Of a DNA stretch of 64,000 nt, positions 12,556-23,684 are shown piece by piece (positions within the stretch are counted from its first letter, which is position 1; every line of letters starts with the position of its first letter). The notes beneath the pieces are model-generated. The model made no database searches, was not told the DNA's origin, and was given only the letters and a program-made list of their open reading frames with translations. The stretch spans positions 620,001 through 684,000 of the forward strand of contig JASANH010001018.1 of assembly GCA_030248295.1 (NCBI GenBank), in the 5' to 3' direction. This stretch comes from Mesodorylaimus sp. YZB2_4 (taxonomy: Eukaryota; Nematoda; Enoplea; Dorylaimida; Dorylaimidae). The translations under genes and the position numbers were made by a program.

Positions 12556-12904
12556 CGAACTAGGCGTAATAACACCATTTTGGATGACAGTGCCAGGCTG
12601 CTCCCGTTCATTTTTCGCTACCACTTGCAACTGCAATTCTTCGACCTAAAACAGAGAAATCAGTAAGAGCACTAAGAAAACAAGATAGCATTGACATTCT
12701 CACTTTTAATTTATTAAGAACGTTGTTACATCGATTATAAATTTGCATCAAGCATTGTTCCTGCGTTTTTGCGCTGGCCAGCTCGGCCATCAACCACGCG
12801 GCGTGACTTGCTCTGGATGCAGTCGACGACGAACCCTGCTGGAATTGCATCACATGATCAGAAGATTCGGCTGCCGCAGACGTACTCGCCGTTGGTTCAA
12901 TCAT
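12556..12904 (-). CDS. Hypothetical gene, two exons seen, 3' end unresolved
   Basis: On the minus strand an ATG at 12904 follows an acceptor-like ATATTTCAG. Exon 12904-12704 (67 codons) is joined across a 58-bp GT..AG intron to exon 12645-12556 (30 codons, in phase), which ends at a GTGAGT donor. The product starts with a Ser/Ala/Gln-rich segment. It continues with a probable helix (AAWLMAELASAKTQEQCLMQ, then IYNRCNNVLNKLKVEELQLQ) that could form a coiled coil. I do not recognise the family. Further coding-like sequence exists at 12240-12000, but I could not join it in frame, so the gene's end is not placed. Regular codon phase across the intron is the main support. Confidence 0.45.
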
Positions 12905-13826
12905 GTTTCTGAAATATTCAGTATCAGAGTGTCATCAAACGCCACTCGTAATCAATGGAGACAGGTCAGGGTCAATCAAGGGCACGATGGGTAAGAAAGC
13001 AGCTATACTAAAAGCACATAGGACTGGTCAGTCTAACTCTAGTCAGGGTGGTGCGTGAAGAAAGGCAAAGGAAATGAGTCGAATGTCCACGCTTCGAAAA
13101 AAACTCCACGCTTCGATTCACTGCAATACAAATATGCATGGTCTGTCGGCCCTGTGTTCATGCATACCCTGTCGAGTATACGATCCACATAGTTCCAAAA
13201 AGTGAACTAACGATTAAAAGAAAACTTTTCTATGGACATTACCGTAAACGTGCGTGCCGTGCAGAAAACTTCCGATGCCGCAAGTATCAAGAATTCGCGC
13301 CGAGCGTAGATCTCGGATCGGAAACATATCTTGGAAAGGGGACAGCAGCTCAAGACTAAGAATAGAAAAAACCAAACATTGAGAAAATCGAATGTTGTAA
13401 TTTCTGCCCAATAATATGAAAACTTGGCCATTATAGGCTATTTTATCTTGGCCATTTTGTACAGTATATTTATTTAGGTAGGCCTACGAATTTCGAAGAT
13501 ATTATAGTACTGAACACCCAGATCCCCGAACAATTCATCCTTACTTGTCCCCTGTTTTTAACCGAATTCTGGCTTTGATCTCAGGCAGTCAACGATCGCA
13601 GTCACTGTTCGCTCTAAAAAAGTTCCTACCACCGACCGTGATTTTTCTGATTTACATTTCTATTTTGTGCGTCTCACCCGCTTATAGCAGACATGAGAGT
13701 AATTAAAGGGAAAGGAGAGGGAAATTGGCGGGAAGCTTGAATTCGCAAACTATCGCTTTCGTCGTTTCGAGTACAAACTACAGTGACAACCGTACGAATT
13801 CATGAATACTGTTCATGAATCATGTT

Positions 13827-14247
13827 CTAGGTTGCCGTTTGTCCAAAGTCGTTGACCGTCCGTCTAGCCGTGCCGAGTAATGTACATATGAGGATACGAG
13901 AGAGGTAAAACCCAATCGAATCTCAATCATTCACAGAAATCGAAACGATTTCCGTAAATTGGATTTGTTAGGCACGCTGCACCATAATTTTCACCTGCTT
14001 CATCTTTCAGAAAAAATTTTGAAAGAAAAATCAAGCGGTGCCTCTGTTAACAGCTGTCTATGTGATATGGTGCGCACAGTTTCTGATAAAGTTTCATAAA
14101 AGATGATGTACTTGCTAATCATAGTCATGATTGATCATAATTTGTATGCTGTCGATGACAGCCTGGAGCGGATTGACCGCTCTCGTATCCTTATACATTA
14201 GTCGGCAACTCTGCACGGTCGTCAAGGCTGGACAATCGACAACCTAG
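13827..14247. mobile_element. 421-bp MITE with long terminal inverted repeats
   Basis: The left end begins CTAGGTTGCCGTTTGTCC and the right end reads as CTAGGTTGTCGATTGTCC on the other strand. Similarity continues inward for about 80 bp, including the ATTAGTCGGCA and CTCTCGTATCCT blocks. The centre is AT-rich and non-coding. A solo right arm of the same family is at 29731-29813. The superfamily is not clear to me. Confidence 0.7.
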
Positions 14248-14417
14248 GATGCCTAGGCACGGAATTCATATTTCCAGTGTGTCGAGAGGAAAGAGTGATT
14301 GTAGCGGAGCACTTATATGCCGTGTCGATTAATGATAGGCCAAAACGTGATAGATACGATAAGGTAGTGCATCATCACGAGGGTCTTTGTTTTCTTCGCC
14401 CGTTCCTGTAGGTAGGC

Positions 14418-15062
14418 TCATTTTTTGTGCTGGGTAGTCGACGGCTTACCAGCTCCATCGAGATTTTCACCTATAATAATATTGAGGATATACAGTAATG
14501 GCTCTTTTCGGGTCAGATCGGAAGATATTCCCTCATCATCACCATGTTTTACTGATACCTCAAACACTTAAAAGTTTACCCAAGCAGGTACAGGACGCGA
14601 AAGAAAAACCTATGTGGGAAGGTTAGTGGCTTGAGGGATTTTGTCTGCCGGACCTCTCATGATTAGCACAGGTGTCCATCTCCGTTACATAAGAATGGTT
14701 TCATTTAACACGATTTCGCTCTTGTTCCTGCCATTCGCCACAAATGGTGTTTTCTAGGTTTTCTTACCTGGTATGCTCAGAAGATAATTTGCTGTTTTTG
14801 GATTTGCCACTGCTCCAACTATGCCTTGAGCTTCTTCGCGTTTCACTCCCAAATAAGTGCCACCAGCACCACCCGGGAGTGATGCCGACCTCCTATCGCT
14901 GTAGAACCCAGCACCGACCTGATCAACACCAGCGTCAGCCTTCAGTTGCACATCCAGCGAGTTGCTTCCACCATCGTTCAATGCAATCCCCTGATCCAAG
15001 TGGAGACCTTGCCCCACAATGCAGCCGACCAGGGAGAGCAGGACCAAACGGCTTCCGTTCAT
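14418..15062 (-). CDS. Small secreted protein, paralogue A of a tandem trio
   Basis: Exon 1 is 15062-14768 and exon 2 is 14470-14418, joined in phase 1 to a protein of about 115 residues. It opens with a signal peptide (MNGSRLVLLSLVGCIVGQG) and has no other membrane segment, so it is predicted to be secreted. The mature part is Gly/Asp/Ala-rich and shares KADAGVDQVGAGF with paralogue B. The tiny second exon encodes a conserved tail (ENLDGAGKPSTTQHKK). No cysteines remain after the signal, and I recognise no family. The start at MNGS is chosen because the upstream in-frame extension seen in paralogue B is frameshifted here, so it is probably 5' UTR. A TATA box lies about 50 bp upstream. Function unknown; close duplication suggests a lineage-specific secreted family. 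Confidence 0.7.
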
Positions 15063-15111
15063 AATCGAGTTGGATAACCGACGCGAGTGCCAAAACCAAA
15101 CCCAGTGGCAG

Positions 15112-15117
15112 CTTATA
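15112..15117 (-). promoter_or_regulatory. TATA box of paralogue A
   Basis: On the minus strand TATAAGCTGCCACTGG lies about 50 bp upstream of the start codon. The same 16-base string is found at the equivalent place before paralogue B, which supports it as the core promoter. Confidence 0.55.
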
Positions 15118-16610
15118 AACGTACAAAAGTATAAAAGTAAAAGACTGGTAAAGTACTGAAATCGTTTTTACAATCATCGCCCATGAAACATTCATTATGA
15201 CAGCAGCTGGCATATTTGACACTCTCACAAAAGATGCACCTCATAAGGACGCAATGACGTTGCTGAACTGCAGAAGGCACAATAACAGAGTCCATTATCG
15301 CTGTGAAATTAAAGTTGCACTCGCATTTTCCCACAGTGTGGGATAAACCAGGACATTTCCGTTAGCTGGGTGACTTCAAATATGATGAGGTATAGTCGCA
15401 TTTTTTCCCTTCGGCAGCTGGCGATGGGTTCGTTTCAAAGTAGACGCGATTTCTTGGTACAGTAGTTGCCCCTCAGCACACAAATACAGATTGCCTGCCT
15501 GTGCATTAAAACCCCCTGGAACGGCATTGATATGCTCTTGCGTTTGCTATGCTCATCATTCCTTTCATCACGATCCAAATTTCGAAAAGTTAATGCCACG
15601 ATTATGTAATTTTTTTGGTTATCTTTTTTTACTTACGATTAGTTTGTGGAATTGCATACAGCCGAAATACTTTTTCTCTTTTGTTAGTCCATTGCTAGGA
15701 CGCGCATGCAAAGCTGGTACCTTTCGTCTTCTGAAACACGGACCTTGCCATTCAGCTGGTCACGGGTGCAAACTGATTTCATAAATTAGCCTGATGCCTG
15801 TGGTAAAAACTGCCTGAACCAGAAGTCCGTTTATGAAACTTTACAAGGACACTACGGGGTGTGGTATAAGTTCTGTAACTTTACGTTTTAGACAAGTACG
15901 TGAATTTTCAACCACTAGTTAAAGGTGGCCTGTAAAGGCTGCTTCAAATCCATATCAAAGTTAACCGATCAAGGTCGGTGCTATATATCAGGATACAACT
16001 TGTATATACAGAAAAAATCCTATTTTTACTTTTTATATACCACGCTATGCTGTCAATGGCTGTTCCGAAATTTGCAGCATCTAAGCAAGCAGCGAGCTGC
16101 TAGGAAGTGAAAGCAAAACACTGGCTTTTGGTCTGGCATGTCAAGCTGTTAAGCGAGCATGAGAAATTTCTTCTGCCGATCTCACTTATAAATTCTCCAT
16201 TACTTGTTTCCGCTGTAGCAATCAGACACTTCTTTCGGGACTCCGATGATAGCGATATTGTGCGAGCTGATTTCTTATAGAAAAGTGTGGTCTATATCAT
16301 GAGATGAAACTGAAAAGTTAGTCAAGCGATCAAGCAGCATCAAATGAAGGTCGCGAGATATCTCAGAGGGTGTCGCTAATAAGTGACGGAGACTGTGAAG
16401 AAAAAACGCGCGATTCAACGAGACTGTGCTGTACGGGTTTGGTATCCATGCTGGATAAGGATTCGCCGTGACAGAAAGAGTGACAGTAGCAAAGTACAGT
16501 ACTATCTTGCGCCATGTTTAATTCCTTCTAGGACACATTACAGATAAGATGAGTTACAGCATCTCCGAGAGTACTAGATAATTGTTATTCCCATCGCTCG
16601 TCCAATAGGC

Positions 16611-17292
16611 TCACTTCTTCATCTCGGCAGTCGACGGCTGTCCAGCCCCATCGAGTATTTTTCCTTGAATAATTTTAGACACATCACGTCTCTTCTCTAA
16701 GTATGAGGTCAGAAAATGTACACTTTGGGAAAGGTTGGTGGTTTGTACTCAACAAATGCCCTCTCAAAATCCAGGTTTCTAGTCCTGTCAACGAAGCCAA
16801 AACCAGGTTAATAATAGATATCTCGTAGCGTACGGATCAGATGTAAACTGTAATTCGTAACTATTATGGAGGTGTAATTCATAAATAGTATGGAGATCAG
16901 ACTATTTTCTGCGTGATTTTTAGCACAAGGGTTTCTTATTACGTAGACATGGTCGCACATTCCAACCCATCCCCTCAAATTGTTTTCTAATTTTTCTTAC
17001 CTGGAAAGCTCGCAACAACATTTATGGTTTCTGGATTAGCTAGCAAATCAATTGTGTTCTGAGCTTCTTCGCCTTTCAGCCCTAAATACGTGCCACCACC
17101 GTTTTGAAGCGATCCCGAGCGCCCATCGATGTTAAACCCAGCACCGACCTGATCAACACCAGCGTCGGCCTTCACTTGCACAGTAAGCGAGTTGCTTCCA
17201 CCGTCGCTCAATGGAATCGCCTGATCCACGTAGAGTCCTTGTCCCACAATGCAGCCGACCAGGGAGAGCAGGACCAAAAGGCTTCCATTCAT
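16611..17292 (-). CDS. Small secreted protein, paralogue B of a tandem trio
   Basis: Exon 1 is 17292-17001 and exon 2 is 16663-16611, joined in phase 1 to about 114 residues. The signal peptide is MNGSLLVLLSLVGCIVGQG, almost identical to paralogue A. The mature region carries KADAGVDQVGAGF and GGGTYLGLKGEEAQ. The second exon encodes KILDGAGQPSTAEMKK before the stop. The frame stays open upstream to another ATG at 17355, but that stretch lies over the TATA box region and is not open in A, so MNGS is preferred. The similarity to A extends several hundred bases upstream, marking a tandem segmental duplication. Predicted secreted; function unknown. Confidence 0.7.
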
Positions 17293-17343
17293 GATGTCGA
17301 GTTGGACAAGTGACGCGAGTGCCACAACCAGACCCAGTGGCAG

Positions 17344-17351
17344 CTTATATA
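17344..17351 (-). promoter_or_regulatory. TATA box of paralogue B
   Basis: On the minus strand TATATAAGCTGCCACTGG lies about 52-59 bp upstream of the start codon, with the same flanking bases as before paralogue A. Confidence 0.55.
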
Positions 17352-18762
17352 CCACGCTGTCATAACAGGTCCGACTGGTACAGCATTAAAATCGCTTCTC
17401 ACAATCATCGCCCGTGAAATATGGATTGTGACAGCAACGCTGGCATATTTGACACATTCACAAAAGATTCACCTCAGAAGCACATAATGGCGTTCCTGTA
17501 TTGCAAAAGAGATGTTAACTGGGTCCATTATCTCTGGAAAATAAACATTGCTCTTGCATATGTGAGAAACCAGCAGAGGATACTTCCGTTGGCGGAGTGG
17601 CTTCAACTATTGGATGTGAATCTGATGCAATAATGCTGAGTTACAATCTTTCTTTTGGGCCACCGTGCTCGGCTCACGATTAGCGTGCTGGTCTTGGCAG
17701 GGAATCTCCGACATCGGAGACTCGCTGGCCAGTCTGTCAAGAAAACTCCATTTCGGATGGCAGCAACGGTGATGAGAAACAGAATATAAAGGAAGAAACT
17801 GCGTGCAACTGTAAAGAAGCCAAAAAGAAATGAACATAGCGCAAGACAAATGCACTGCAGTCTAGCATAGTAGCTTTGCATGAATGCCTTGTACATAGCG
17901 TACACTGAGGTAGTGTGCACTTTTACGCATGTCCACAAAGAGATTATTTAGCCGCTTGGTCTTTTGAAGCGGGTCACTAAGCTCTATATGATGTCGAAGA
18001 CTGGAAGAGGTAGATAAATTCATCGGATTAGTCGTGAAGCGTATGTAACAAGCGTCCGAAAACCGAGTTTTGGCTTCACAGAATAAAAAATTGTTAGCAG
18101 TCTGGCTCTAGTGATGCACTAAATGATGAGTCTCCTTGTCGGGACGTGCCAATAACGGGCCCATAGCTCACTTACTCCCAGCCAAGACCCAACCAAAGAG
18201 AGTGCCATAAGATAAAAATCCAGCTCATTAGGGCAACTATTCATAGCTTGCGTCAATTGGTGAATTCACAAGTCCCTAGCGTGCAAAATCTGCAAGTGAG
18301 AATATCTGAATTTTCAGTCTATGTTTTACCCAAAACAAGCCAACTTTTATGCCGGATTAGGACGAAAATGCATTTGTTGCTTTGCAACCATGGGAGATTG
18401 GTCTATGAAAATTGCTTCAATATCGATACAAATCGAAACCGATCAAGGTCGGTAGCCAAACATGTGCATATCATGAATTAAAGCAATAAAAAGTTGGCGA
18501 AAATCGACTTTTATTACTAGGAAACAGGTTTGGGCAGTGGCCGTCTGAGTTTAGCCGAATCCAAGCAGGCGGTTAGCCTGGAGGGAGAGACCGGAACAAT
18601 TTATATGGCTGACACAGCAGGCTCTTAAATGTGGGTTTTCTGGTTCCCTACAATTTTTAAATGAAATTCTTTATTGCAGCATAATATTTATTATAGGCAG
18701 ACATTGCATAATCAATAACATTCTTGCGTTTTCTTCCACGGCGAATCTAACTTTCACTACGC

Positions 18763-19480
18763 TCATCGTTTTCCTTGTTCCTCTGTCGCTGGTCCATCAG
18801 CGCCAGCAAGTATCTGATCTGTAATTCAAGCTCGCAATGTGGTCTCGTCCGTCACTCACCTCTTTGGCAGTTTGGAAGCCGCAAGGTGCCGTATTTTTCC
18901 CAAGCCCCTTTGGGAATTTTTTTGAAATCCGTCTATGAAAGGCTCTTATTCGAGGGAGAAACGAAGTCATGCGGTGTCCCTGAACATGCAGCATGCGTAC
19001 GTCCAGTATTCTACTGTACTAGAGAACCGTTCAGCCCCTCTTTAGTTCACGCAGAATAGTATAGTGTCAGGGGCACTACTTCGTTTGTGATCTTATATGC
19101 CGAAATGTGTTGGCCCCCTTCACTCAATGAGTCCCGCCTCTGACTGTCAAAACGCCACATACACGGATTGTTTAAGAAAGGAGAGTGGAAATTGCCATGC
19201 AAGCTATTACTGGAGCACGAAGCATTGATGCAATATTGTCAAAAAATAATAAAATTTTCGTACCTGGCGCGACAATCTGCACAAGACCGTTAGGATCAGC
19301 CAAGGATTGACCAACGTTTGAAATGACATCCTTCAGATTCGCACCCAACACGCTGACTCCGCTTTTATCCACGACGAGCGCACTCCCCAAAGTGCCATCG
19401 TCGAGATCTTTCCTCGATATACCGGCCAGTGTACTGGACACCAAGCCAACAACAACGATGAAGGCGAGCGCAGATTGCAT
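18763..19480 (-). CDS. Small secreted protein, diverged paralogue C of the trio
   Basis: Exon 1 is 19480-19264 and exon 2 is 18818-18763, joined in phase 1 exactly as in A and B, to give about 90 residues. The signal peptide is MQSALAFIVVVGLVSSTLAG. The mature part (LGSALVVDKSGVSVLGANLK) is only loosely like A and B. The second exon gives DQILAGADGPATEEQGKR, clearly matching the ILDGAGQPST tail of B. Same strand, same intron position and phase, and the same tail show common descent. A TATA-like box lies about 75 bp upstream. Predicted secreted; function unknown. Confidence 0.62.
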
Positions 19481-19551
19481 GACTAAGTTCTGTACGATGA
19501 AGAGGGAAATAGTGCGACGACAACATGATGGCTAGAGGATGGTCAATCAGC

Positions 19552-19561
19552 ATTTTATATC
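19552..19561 (-). promoter_or_regulatory. TATA-like box of paralogue C
   Basis: On the minus strand GATATAAAAT lies about 72 bp upstream of the start codon of paralogue C. The flanking bases are not shared with A and B. Confidence 0.4.
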
Positions 19562-20227
19562 GGTTGAACATTAGTGAATTTACTAGTTCCCGTTGCCATC
19601 AGCCATAAAGTTCGCGTCGTAAAAGCATTGAAATCGAGCATTACGCTTTGTCAATAATCATAAAATATTATGAGCCAACTGGAACTTGGTGCATTTGGAG
19701 TCAGTTACTCGTGCGCATGACCAGAGCAGGTAAGAGATTGAAGGCATAATGGGTTAGGCCTAAATGAACTTTTTGGGTGATTATGAATGAGATAGCCGAG
19801 AAAATAGAATTCATTGGCTCTCTATAATTGCACTTTGCACTCGACAGTGTATCATCTATGAGACTCGTGCATCACAGGACAGGGGCAAGCAGACACACCC
19901 TTTCAAGATCGTGACTGCTCGACCTTGTCTCGCCATCGATGCCCCTCTGTTTCTATCCACTTGAACACTAATTCGTGCAAAGCAAAAGACATCAGCCAGC
20001 GAACTGGCCGAAAATTTATAACTCTGCGTAACGAGTAGGGGCAGAGCAATTGCGCACGAACTTGTTGTCTTTTCACTTTCTGCCACCCGCTGCTCTTCCA
20101 CTTCTGTCTGCCCCGCTTGGTATCCGTCTGGCACCAGTCGCAAGTGTCAGTGCGTATAATTCTTCCACCAGGCGGGGGCAAAACAATCCTGTGCCAAGAC
20201 GGCTGGTGTATTAGAATCATTGCAAGA

Positions 20228-21206
20228 ATGTACGTGCCTTACGTGGTCGCCCAGTGCATAGCTTTACTTTTTCTGCTGGCCGCATTAGGTCTTACGGCTG
20301 TTTCAATCGGCACCAATTACTGGTCAGAAACTATTTCCCTCCTTAGCCAACATGGTCTGACTGCGGAACAATTGAACAAACTGCCGTCCTCTTATCACGA
20401 AATTGAAAAAGTAGATGGCCTTTGGCGAGAGTGCTCGGCTGTATTTTCAATCAGTAATAAACTGGTCGAAGGCACCGATGATGAGTTCGTGACCACGAGG
20501 GCACTGGTCTATGAATATTGTTTTAATCGATATCAAAATGTGGTCGATCAAAGTCGTCAGCTGCTCAGTGATACAGAATTCGACTTGGCAAAAGTTGAGC
20601 CCGTTAACCAGGGCATACATTGTAAGTACTCTCGTTCTGTTTGCCGAGGCTTTCGTGTTTTGCTTATCTCCTCGTTCGTTTGCAGACACTTTTATTCTAC
20701 TTTTAGCCCACTAGGCTGCCAAGTAATTTGTATCTTTTACTTTCTCAGGGTGGCAAATCGCATCCATGGCAGGCATGTGCATAGGCGCACTATTTGGAGC
20801 AGCAGCCACTTTTACAACGCCTATAAATTATCCTAAATGTCGCGGGCTGACTGCAATGTTGGTTCTAATAGCTGGTAGGAATCGGGTGGGTATCTTTTTC
20901 CAAATACTATTTAATCCAATTCTAGCAATTTTCTGCGGCGTCAGTGTCATAATTTATTCGTGCCAGTACGACCGAGTCGATGCCAATTATCAAAATCAGA
21001 TGCCAACCACAATTTTAAAAACAGTAAGGCACGCATACACATATCATTCACTGATAAAACTTGTAAGAATTATTTGCATTTTTTAGCATTTCGGTTGGTC
21101 GCTTTGGTGCGCCGTCGGTGCTTGCGCTAGCTTTTTGGCAGCCGGTTTGGCTTTTGTGGCTTCAGCCAAAATACGTCACCTAAGAGATTACTCTCGAGTC
21201 ATGTAA
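20228..21206 (+). CDS. Claudin/PMP22-like four-transmembrane protein
   Basis: Exons 20228-20621, 20749-20874, 20926-21023 and 21087-21206 join in phase to about 245 residues with four hydrophobic segments. Helix 1 is at about residues 3-27. A long first extracellular loop follows, carrying the claudin-family pattern: W in GTNYWSE, then GLWRECS and a later Cys in YEYCF (W..GLW..C..C). Helices 2 and 3 and a short loop follow, then helix 4 in the last exon and a tail ending YSRVM. Claudin-like proteins of invertebrates act in cell junctions or as ion-channel auxiliary subunits at the plasma membrane; which applies is not decidable. The start is the ATG just before helix 1. The introns are 127, 51 and 63 bp. 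The 51-bp one is open in frame, so a reading without splicing would keep it and lengthen the protein by 17 residues. Confidence 0.8.
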
Positions 21207-21559
21207 TATTAGCTGTTATGTGATTGATATTTCTGAGGTGATTTGATCCATCATCGAGATATTTACATAATGCCATGAAAATCGATTGCAGTAAATACTT
21301 AGTTCTGTGTTTGTTCCCTCTCACTTGCTTCTATATGTCAGTAAATGTGGGGACTATGGGTCGTATTCTCCGCGAAACGGAGGCAGGATGGTGTTCCTTA
21401 ATCACACTGATCCACATGAGTGCACCAAGGCCACTGCTAACTACATAATATGTTTATGGTGACGGAATAAGTTAAGAGCCCAATCAGCTGACAATGAGAG
21501 GGGCCATTGCGCTAAGGTGTGAGGGTGGTCCAGCGGGTCGATGATTGTAAGTGTCCTGA

Positions 21560-21740
21560 TAGTTTTTGCAGCCAGCGCGCCCAGGCGGCGGGAGAAAATC
21601 GAGACAGAAATCTATACATCAAATACCCCGACTGGAGGCAGGTGTCTCGCGACTATACATGCCCTAGAAACATCAACCAAAGAGGTTGATGTCTCCCAGC
21701 CAGGGAGAGTATCGATCTACCGACCGCCCAGGAATGCTGG
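21560..21740. repeat. Dispersed short repeat with conserved hairpin, copy 2
   Basis: Related to 11738-11900. The core is GAAACATCAACC / GGTTGATGTCTC, followed by CCCAGCCAGGGAGAG. Block order is the same in both copies. Confidence 0.5.
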
Positions 21741-21749
21741 TTACATTTT

Positions 21750-23680
21750 TTTGGTGCTCAGTGGCCGAACTTTGCCCGTTTGAGAATGGATATCGTACTG
21801 TAGAGTCCCACGGTTGACGGTTGTTCGAGGAGGCCGCACCGCACAGTGGGACGCTGTCAGATTTAACTTTTTTGCGTCCGCTTTCAGAAATAATTGCGAC
21901 AACAACGACCGAAGCGCAGTTACAGTGTGATACATACAGACAAACGCAAAGGCTTATTGGTAGACAAACCTGCTACTAAACTAAACTGATCTCGGTGTAA
22001 GGAGACCTAAAATGACCACTTGATTTTGTATTTTGTATTTTGTTAACTATCATACCCATAACTCACCACATTGCCAAACACGGGTATGAGGACTGGAGGC
22101 CCATAGAATCTCACAGTCCTTCATTGTAGAATAGCTGCCTCTGAACCGTGTGCGCATATAAATGCGAGCATTGGTGGATTTCGGCGTCGATTTATTATTT
22201 GGCTTTGGAAATGACTTGCCAGCACTAAAGGATACAGATCAGCTCATGAAAGTAATCCGGTTGCTTCAATGTAGCATTTGCTTCAAGAATAGCAGACTTC
22301 GCTTTATATGGTTGTCAAATGATAAAAAAGAGTGAAACACATTCAGTTTGATTCTTAGAGGTGAACGAGGCAGCAGCACTAAAAGAGTACGTCTCCAGCA
22401 AAAGCATTTCCCCTTTTTTGTGAGCAGACAATACAGATGTGAGGCTAGAAAACAGGTGAGAAATAACTGCTTTCAGCATGCGACCGCCACTGACACTGGC
22501 GTTCTGTCTAGCGAAGCCTTTTCCTATAACTTATGCATATAGTAGTCAGTGATCTGAGGAGGAAAATACGAAGTAGGGAAGGCTGGGAGCCTTCTTGTGT
22601 GATCTTATCTGCAGTGCCGCTGATCATGACGTTTTGCTGTTATGGCGGCGCAGTACATTTGCCAAGAGCACTTTTCATTTGTCATTTTTTTAGCCTATGT
22701 CATCTCCGCACAGTATCTTTTGCACAGATTTAGCAAAACATAAAGAGTATTTTTACAAAGCCTAAGATGATAACAGCACAGTGTGATGAAAATTATGTTT
22801 TTTGCCTTCGCAATCCGTATCATATAATACAGAGGATCAACCGCCTACGAGGAGGGTGCTTATTCGGAAAGTAACTACAGTATTTGGGGAGGTTCTCAGA
22901 AATGCACCAGACTTAAGAAATGGTTTTAAAGAATTTCACAATTGTTTTCTTGAACTGTTCTTATGCCTGGATACAATCGCAACTTTTCACTCGTTGAACT
23001 GCCTTCCTTCTCCTCGAAAGGCTCCTGTGTTCACACCACCGCAGGAATTTGGGTGTGATTTCGTGACAAAGTTCCAAGACTGCACGCTGTACATATAGTA
23101 TAATCATACTCATAGAAACATGCGGACTTCTTTGATAGAGGTCACGGAGGGGCCTCATTCGAGGGGGCACATGATGGAAGATGCCGTGTGAGTAGTGGCT
23201 GATTGTGAGGCCTGACAGAGCGTGTTTTGGGTAAAAACCTTCAATGGCAATCGCTGATTAGCTTGATTTGTTCAATTAGGTTTATCGTTTGAGTTGGCTT
23301 ATAAAGAAAAACACCGCGAGCTCGAAGTTTTTTGCCTCTGAAAATTTGCACCGGTATCATTACTGACCAGCAACGCACCGCATAACAATAGCTTCATCAG
23401 CAAGACCCAATTAGTGCTCTTAGTTGCTTATCAGTGCATGTTTTAACTTCTATATTTTCAGAGCCCTAATAGATATGTAACTGTCATAATGGATGGCATG
23501 GCCCGCGGGCAGTACTAACATTTTTGAAAACAAGCAATCCCTAATCTGTTGCGGGCATTACGCCTATCACTGCCCTTGCCTGGTGGCGAGAATAAAAAGG
23601 GCCGGGCAGACAATTTTAGAGTAGAGGGTCTGCTTTGAAGTTGGTAAAATTTTGTGTTTGAGAAGTATAGATTGATATTT
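21750..23680. other. Intergenic stretch without supported gene
   Basis: Short open frames occur but none shows a signal peptide, domain or splice-consistent continuation. An AATAAAAAGG at about 23590, some 95 bp before the receptor start codon, could be a TATA-like element. Confidence 0.4.
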
Positions 23681-23684
23681 GATC

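Noticed and set aside
17355..17355. Upstream ATG giving a 21-residue N-terminal extension of secreted protein B
   Set aside because: The equivalent region is frameshifted in paralogue A and overlaps the TATA box area, so it is untranslated or not transcribed.
17603..17938. 111-codon minus-strand frame with hydrophobic stretches
   Set aside because: No start context, no paralogue and no similarity to a known membrane family. It lies upstream of secreted gene B, in DNA that appears non-coding.
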